36,480 bases of DNA, taken from assembly GCA_964452915.1 (NCBI GenBank), contig CAYVNW010000032.1:1-36480 (forward strand), given 5' to 3'. Under the pieces are notes generated by a model. It searched no databases. It saw nothing but the letters and a program-made list of their open reading frames with translations, and was not told where the DNA came from. Shown piece by piece: positions 34,778 to 36,480 of the stretch. The DNA comes from Colivivens sp964452915. GTDB lineage: Bacteria; Bacteroidota; Bacteroidia; Bacteroidales; Bacteroidaceae. The translations under genes were made by a program, and so were the position numbers. Positions within the stretch are counted from its first letter, which is position 1. Each line of letters begins with the position of its first letter.

Positions 34778-36480
34778 TTATGCTTTATGAGGTTCTATCA
34801 TTTCCTTAACTTGATTGACATACTTATAATACTGTTCTGATTTGTATTCAGAATAGTTCATCTGTTTACATACATTGATCATCTTCTTAAAGAAATCCAT
34901 CACGTCGAGGAAATTATCAAACTTATAATCTATTTCACAAATGTCAGTCACCAAATCAAGAATTTCTTCCTGGCGCTCTATAGATGTAACGGCATCAACC
35001 TCATCGAACGCATCCTGTTGAAGCAGTACGTAGTCAATGATCTCAGACTTCCAAAATGTCTCATGATAATCCACAGGCACACCATCATCTCCCAAGATGT
35101 TGATTTGTTCTGCTATTTCCTTTCCACGCTGCATACGTGTCTTCAAAGCAAGCACCTTAGGAATCCATTTGTCATTTATTTTCTTGGAGATATACTCCTT
35201 AAACTCCGGGTATTCAAGATACTTTGAATATGAATCAATAGGGTTGACAGCAGGATAGCGTTTTTTGTCGGCACGTTCCTGTTCCAATCCATAGAAGCAA
35301 CGTGCAACTTTCTTTGTATTCTCCGTAACAGGCTCTTTTAGGTTTCCTCCCGCAGGTGATACAGTTCCTATAAACGTTACGGAGCCTACTTTACCGTTAT
35401 TCAAATAAACATATCCGGCTCTACCATAGAAGTTACTGATCAGTGCACCAAGATCCATAGGGAAAGCGTCTGGTCCTGGCAGTTCCTCCATACGGTTCGA
35501 CATCTCACGCAATGCCTGTGCCCAACGTGATGTTGAGTCTGCCATAAGAAGAATGCGCAACCCCATTGACCTGTAATATTCAGCCATTGTCATCGCTGTA
35601 TAAACAGATGCTTCACGGGCAGCGACAGGCATGTTGGATGTATTGGCTATGATAATGGTCCGTTCCATTAATTTTCGTCCGGTATGCGGATCTATCAGTT
35701 CAGGAAATCCAGTAAAGATTTCAACCACCTCATTAGCACGCTCGCCACAAGCCGCTATAATTACAATATCTGCTTCTGCTTGTTTTGATATTGCATGTTG
35801 GAGGACTGTTTTTCCTGTACCAAACGGTCCTGGTATAAAGCCGGTTCCACCTTCTACGATTGGATTGAAGGTATCAATCGTACGCACACCCGTTTCCAGC
35901 AACTTGAACGGACGCGGTTTCTCTTTATAGTTAGTCATTGCAAACTTTACCGGCCAATGCTGAATCATATTAACCTTTATATCTTCGCCATTCTCTTTGT
36001 GTAGTACGGCGATAGTATCTGTTATCTTGTATTTTCCGGCCGGCGCAATTGTTTTGACTGTTGCCTTCCCCTCCATCTGAAAAGGAACCATTATTTTCAA
36101 TGGCTGTGAGTTTTCAACAACCTGTCCCAACCAATCAGACGACTGTACTTCATCACCGACTTTAACCAATGGTTCAAAATCCCATATCCGATCTTCATCA
36201 AGCGGATTGGTATATTGCCCCCTCCTTAAGAAAATGCCTTCCATTTTATTAAGGTCATTCTGCAAGCCATCATAATTTTTTGATAACATGCCAGGAGCAA
36301 GCTTCACCTCAAGCATGTGACCCGTAAAATCAGCTGGCGCACCCACCTTAAGACCTCGTGTCGATTCAAACACTTGCACATAAACATCAGAACCCACGAC
36401 CTTGATAACCTCGGCCATTAGCCGGTCACCACCTGTCTCTATATAGCATATTTCACCCTGCGACACCGGTCCGTCTACAC
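34778..36480 (-). CDS. V-type ATPase subunit A (catalytic head), 5' end truncated
   Basis: This is the ATP-hydrolysing or ATP-making head subunit. The frame runs out of the window: the codons before the GTG at 36466 read VDGP, matching the usual VDGPVSQGE of subunit A, so the GTG is internal and only about the first 20 residues are missing. The catalytic P-loop GPFGTGKTVLQ, the A-specific bulge region before it, and the C-terminal helical domain are all visible, as is DSTSRWAQALREMSNRMEELPG. In the usual Bacteroidota order a subunit E gene and a small gene would lie upstream outside the window. Subunits C and F are not visible. Confidence 0.95.
   Translation of the reverse strand, partial: VDGPVSQGEICYIETGGDRLMAEVIKVVGSDVYVQVFESTRGLKVGAPADFTGHMLEVKLAPGMLSKNYDGLQNDLNKMEGIFLRRGQYTNPLDEDRIWDFEPLVKVGDEVQSSDWLGQVVENSQPLKIMVPFQMEGKATVKTIAPAGKYKITDTIAVLHKENGEDIKVNMIQHWPVKFAMTNYKEKPRPFKLLETGVRTIDTFNPIVEGGTGFIPGPFGTGKTVLQHAISKQAEADIVIIAACGERANEVVEIFTGFPELIDPHTGRKLMERTIIIANTSNMPVAAREASVYTAMTMAEYYRSMGLRILLMADSTSRWAQALREMSNRMEELPGPDAFPMDLGALISNFYGRAGYVYLNNGKVGSVTFIGTVSPAGGNLKEPVTENTKKVARCFYGLEQERADKKRYPAVNPIDSYSKYLEYPEFKEYISKKINDKWIPKVLALKTRMQRGKEIAEQINILGDDGVPVDYHETFWKSEIIDYVLLQQDAFDEVDAVTSIERQEEILDLVTDICEIDYKFDNFLDVMDFFKKMINVCKQMNYSEYKSEQYYKYVNQVKEMIEPHKA

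Noticed and set aside
1..36480. tRNA, rRNA, CRISPR array, insertion sequence or attachment site
   Set aside because: I looked for cloverleaf arms, regularly spaced repeats, transposase motifs and terminal repeats by eye and found none; a covariance search could still find a small RNA.

Overview
The window looks like chromosomal core and accessory DNA of a Bacteroidales bacterium, most likely Prevotella or a close relative. The basis is a SusC/SusD pair, a GT3-type glycogen synthase beside an alpha-glucan phosphorylase, a Bacteroidota-style A-B-D-I-K V-type ATPase operon, a B12-dependent ribonucleotide reductase, AT-rich spacers, A-rich sequence before start codons, and repeated Bacteroidota -7 boxes (TAnnTTTG, often TACCTTTG) in front of the lead genes. 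The genus is inferred, not shown. I see no rRNA or tRNA gene, no CRISPR array, no insertion sequence and no phage gene.

Layout. 1-185: end of a gene cut by the window edge, strand unresolved. 353-5037: susC and susD with a strong terminator behind them and no glycan-degrading enzymes. 5240-7953: a ThrRS-like/uridine kinase fusion protein followed closely by an ATP-grasp-like protein with an apparent TTG start. 7950-9626 (minus): secreted GHL10-type hydrolase, whose stop codon overlaps that of the ATP-grasp gene. 9781-10468: small two-helix membrane protein and a small outer-membrane beta-barrel protein. 10519-14917 (minus): dnaA, nrdJ (B12-dependent ribonucleotide reductase) and folB in one direction, with nrdJ and folB overlapping. 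14918-15274: AT-rich dnaA leader. 15275-17429 (minus): N-acetylmuramoyl-L-alanine amidase with a SPOR-like tail, then an MCE/MlaD protein.

17722-18501: lipoprotein with YD-like repeats. 18681-25668: valS, glycogen synthase and alpha-glucan phosphorylase, ending at a 16-bp-stem terminator shared with the convergent pycB-like gene. 25802-28469 (minus): carboxyltransferase subunit of a pyruvate carboxylase/oxaloacetate decarboxylase-type enzyme and a DUF4923-type lipoprotein. 28623-30287: WalJ/YycJ-like metallo-hydrolase and panB. 30357-36480 (minus): V-type ATPase subunits A, B, D, I and K, with A truncated by the window end.

The genes point to an anaerobic glycan user that stores glycogen, fixes CO2 into C4 acids or decarboxylates them, and runs a rotary ATPase whose c-subunit residues suggest Na+ coupling. 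Most of this is recognisable family content; I did not find a convincing entirely new system. The points most worth checking are an eight-G tract in susC, a biotinyl-like domain without its acceptor lysine, an in-frame hexanucleotide repeat in valS, the dnaA-nrdJ-folB arrangement, the structured spacer before the ATPase c subunit, and the ATP-grasp protein of unknown substrate.
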